The notes beneath the pieces are model-generated. The model worked only from the letters and a program-made list of their open reading frames with translations. It did not search any database and was not told the origin of the DNA. Position numbers and translations under genes: made by a program. A DNA stretch of 7,521 nucleotides from Austwickia sp039812465 (GTDB lineage: Bacteria; Actinomycetota; Actinomycetes; Actinomycetales; Dermatophilaceae): NCBI GenBank assembly GCA_039812465.1, contig JBDIAS010000163.1, forward strand, positions 1 through 7,521, written 5' to 3'. Of the stretch, positions 5,877 to 7,521 are shown in pieces (the stretch's first letter is position 1; each line of letters opens with the position of its first letter).

Positions 5877-7457
5877 ATGCCGATGGGTGTGCGCGGAGCG
5901 GATCGCTGGGCCGGGTGGCGCGGAGCGAGTCGCCGGGCCGGTCGGGGCGGAGCGGATCGCTGGACCGGCTGGGAACGGCTGGCGGATTTCTTCGACGTCG
6001 ACGACGCCTGGCAGCGGCCGGGGCCGGGAGCCCACGGGATGCGGCGGGACGCGGCGATCGCGGTCGGGTTCTTCGTCTTCGCGGTGGTCGGCCTCGAGCT
6101 CACCCGCGCGATGGGCGTACTCGAGGGGCTGACGGTGCCGGCCTGGCAGCAGTACGTGGCGGTGCTCGCCGGCACAGCTCCCCTCGCCTGGCGGAGACGA
6201 TGGCCGATCACCGTCATGGTCGCGCTGATGGCGCACATGTTCGTCGCCGGGGTGTGGGTCGTCTCGGTGATGGCGCAGTTCCCCATGCAGATGCTCTATT
6301 TCTTCGCGCTGTGCTCCGCGGTGGCGTGGGCCCGGGACCGGCAGGCCCTGAGCCTGGCGGTGATCGGCGTGCTCACGCTGATGTTCGGGTGGATCGCCTG
6401 GGACTTCGCGTTCGGCAACGCCCTCGACGCGGTGCTGCGAGACGTGCGCGACGGCCCGCAGCCCGGCCTCATCGGCCCGGTCGCGGCCACCGTCCTCTAC
6501 AGCTTCGTCATCAACATCGTCTTCTTCGGCGGCGCGCTGCTCTGGGGGCGCGCCCAGTGGCGCGGCGCCCGGCACCTGGCCACGATCGAAGAGCAGGCGG
6601 CCACGATCCACCGGCAGGCGAGCGACCTGCGTGACCAGGCGGTCGTCGACGAGCGGCTGAGGATCGCCCGGGAGTTGCACGACGTGGTCGCCCACCACGT
6701 ATCGGTCATGGGCGTCCAGGCGGCCGGCGCCCGGCGGGTCCTCGGGCGCGACCCGGCCGCGGCCGCCGCGGCGCTCGCCCACGTGGAGGCGTCTTCTCGC
6801 GCCGCGGTCGGGGAGATGCGCGCGCTGCTCGGGACGCTGCGCGATCGAGGCGCCGACTCGGGTGGTGACCCGCGGCTCGAGGCCGACCACCGGGCGCCCG
6901 AGCCAGGCCTGGCCGACGTCGCGGACCTCGTCGCCGCCGCGAAAGCCCCCGGCCTGACCGTCACGTACGACCTGGTCGAGGCGACTCCGGGCGCCTCCGC
7001 GGCGGTCCCGCCACCGCTCGGACTCTCCTGCTACCGGATCGTGCAGGAGTCGCTGGCGAACGTCCGGCGTCACTCCACCGCCGCCCACGCTCACGTCGCG
7101 GTACGGGTGGCCTCGGGCGACGCCCCACGCGTCAGCGAGCGCAACACCGGACACGACACCGGACACGACTCCGGGCGCGGCGCGGGCCACGACGCTGAGC
7201 ACGACGGGCGCGATGACGGGCGCGGCGCCGGATACGTCGAGGTCGAGGTCGTCGACGACGGCCGCCCGGTCGGGGCCACCACCGGGACCGGGCTCGGCAT
7301 GCTCGGCATCCGGGAGCGGGTGGCCTCGCACGGCGGATCGGTCGAGGCGGGGCCGCGGCTCCTCGGCGGCTACCGGGTCAGGGCCCGCTTCCCGCTGAGT
7401 CGTCTGCCCGGAGCACCTCGTACGCTCGTTGAGGCGACGCACGGGGAGATGGCATGA
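5877..7457 (+). CDS. Membrane sensor histidine kinase, HisKA_3 (LuxR/NarL-type)
   Basis: This 526-residue kinase would autophosphorylate on His268 and pass the phosphate to a LuxR-type response regulator. Residues 1-55 are a cytoplasmic leader containing 9-residue repeats. Hydrophobic segments between about 59 and 223 suggest five or six membrane helices with little outside the membrane. A short helix leads to the HisKA_3 box ERLRIARELHDVVAHH (259-274). The ATPase domain has the N-box ESLANVRRHS (Asn395), VVDDG (458-462) and GTGLGMLGIRERV (470-482), so the catalytic parts look intact. A roughly 40-residue His/Asp/Gly-rich insertion (413-452) interrupts that domain. The ATG at 5877 is chosen for its -10 spacing; ATG at 6039 (Met55), which has GGGAG upstream, is an alternative. 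The gene is divergent from the liv operon. The signal sensed is unknown. Confidence 0.9.
   Translation: MPMGVRGADRWAGWRGASRRAGRGGADRWTGWERLADFFDVDDAWQRPGPGAHGMRRDAAIAVGFFVFAVVGLELTRAMGVLEGLTVPAWQQYVAVLAGTAPLAWRRRWPITVMVALMAHMFVAGVWVVSVMAQFPMQMLYFFALCSAVAWARDRQALSLAVIGVLTLMFGWIAWDFAFGNALDAVLRDVRDGPQPGLIGPVAATVLYSFVINIVFFGGALLWGRAQWRGARHLATIEEQAATIHRQASDLRDQAVVDERLRIARELHDVVAHHVSVMGVQAAGARRVLGRDPAAAAAALAHVEASSRAAVGEMRALLGTLRDRGADSGGDPRLEADHRAPEPGLADVADLVAAAKAPGLTVTYDLVEATPGASAAVPPPLGLSCYRIVQESLANVRRHSTAAHAHVAVRVASGDAPRVSERNTGHDTGHDSGRGAGHDAEHDGRDDGRGAGYVEVEVVDDGRPVGATTGTGLGMLGIRERVASHGGSVEAGPRLLGGYRVRARFPLSRLPGAPRTLVEATHGEMA
5893..5973. repeat. 27-bp tandem repeat at the kinase N-terminus
   Basis: Three 27-bp units lie at 5893-5919, 5920-5946 and 5947-5973, all starting GCGGAGCG. 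Units 1 and 3 are closest; unit 2 has diverged. They encode the nonapeptides GADRWAGWR, GASRRAGRG and GADRWTGWE, placed just before the membrane region. Confidence 0.85.
7146..7169. repeat. 12-bp tandem repeat in the kinase ATP-binding domain
   Basis: Two identical copies of ACCGGACACGAC encode TGHD twice (residues 424-431). Degenerate further His-Asp pairs follow at 438-439 and 442-443, so the repeat appears to be the seed of the His/Asp-rich insertion. Confidence 0.8.
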
Positions 7458-7510
7458 GCGGCGAGGAAGGACGCGTACGGCCGGTGAGGCGCGTGATGTC
7501 CGCACGGTAG
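7454..7510 (+). CDS. 18-codon mini-ORF after the kinase gene
   Basis: The ATG overlaps the kinase TGA as ATGA, and GGGGAG (7443-7448) precedes it by 5 nt. The frame begins MSGEEGR and ends at TAG 7508-7510. Its first 20 nt are identical to those of the mini-ORF between livH and livM. It probably couples translation of the kinase to the next gene, expected to be a response regulator; no start for such a gene is visible before the window ends. Alternatively it is the frameshifted relic of a longer mini-ORF, since the middle is one base longer than in the other copy. Confidence 0.4.
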   Translation: MSGEEGRVRPVRRVMSAR

Positions 7511-7521
7511 GGAGTCCGACG

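Noticed and set aside
5691..7505. Long minus-strand open frame opposite the kinase
   Set aside because: It lacks any recognisable domain, while the plus strand encodes an intact HisKA_3 kinase.

Overview
The window is very GC-rich DNA of a high-GC Gram-positive (actinobacterial) type. Supporting signs are a lipoprotein lipobox, a TTG start, a probably leaderless histidine kinase gene, a GC-rich terminator without a U-tract, and strong third-position GC. A family within the Actinobacteria cannot be fixed from the sequence alone.

Layout. Positions 1-402 are a non-coding repeat array: diverging copies of a roughly 142-bp unit, one of which carries a nested 20-bp tandem repeat. A 13-bp perfect hairpin at 417-462 separates the array from the end of an operon. 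From 5655 down to 477, all on the minus strand, lies a complete HAAT-family (Liv-type) ABC importer. In transcription order it is livG (ATPase), livF (ATPase), a 149-bp C-rich gap, livK-like lipoprotein, livH (permease), a 28-codon mini-ORF, and livM (permease). A 221-bp divergent gap (5656-5876) leads to a plus-strand LuxR-type (HisKA_3) membrane histidine kinase (5877-7457). An 18-codon mini-ORF follows it, and its response regulator probably starts just beyond the right edge.

How the genes work together. The lipoprotein would capture a small solute outside the cell, LivH and LivM form the membrane channel, and LivG and LivF drive import by ATP hydrolysis. Branched-chain amino acids are the family default, but the true substrate cannot be read from sequence. 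The divergent kinase may sense something related, which is only an inference from position.

The most unusual observation is a duplicated junction module. The livH-livM junction and the junction downstream of the kinase share an identical 22-nt block and, 34 or 35 nt later, an identical block of at least 13 nt. At both sites the module starts a mini-ORF through an ATGA overlap with the stop of the upstream gene, and each mini-ORF has its own Shine-Dalgarno sequence. A second theme is short in-frame tandem expansion at protein termini and linkers (LivG, LivF, kinase N-terminus, kinase ATP-binding domain). I do not see a new defence system or a mobile element; the core genes are a standard transporter and a two-component kinase.
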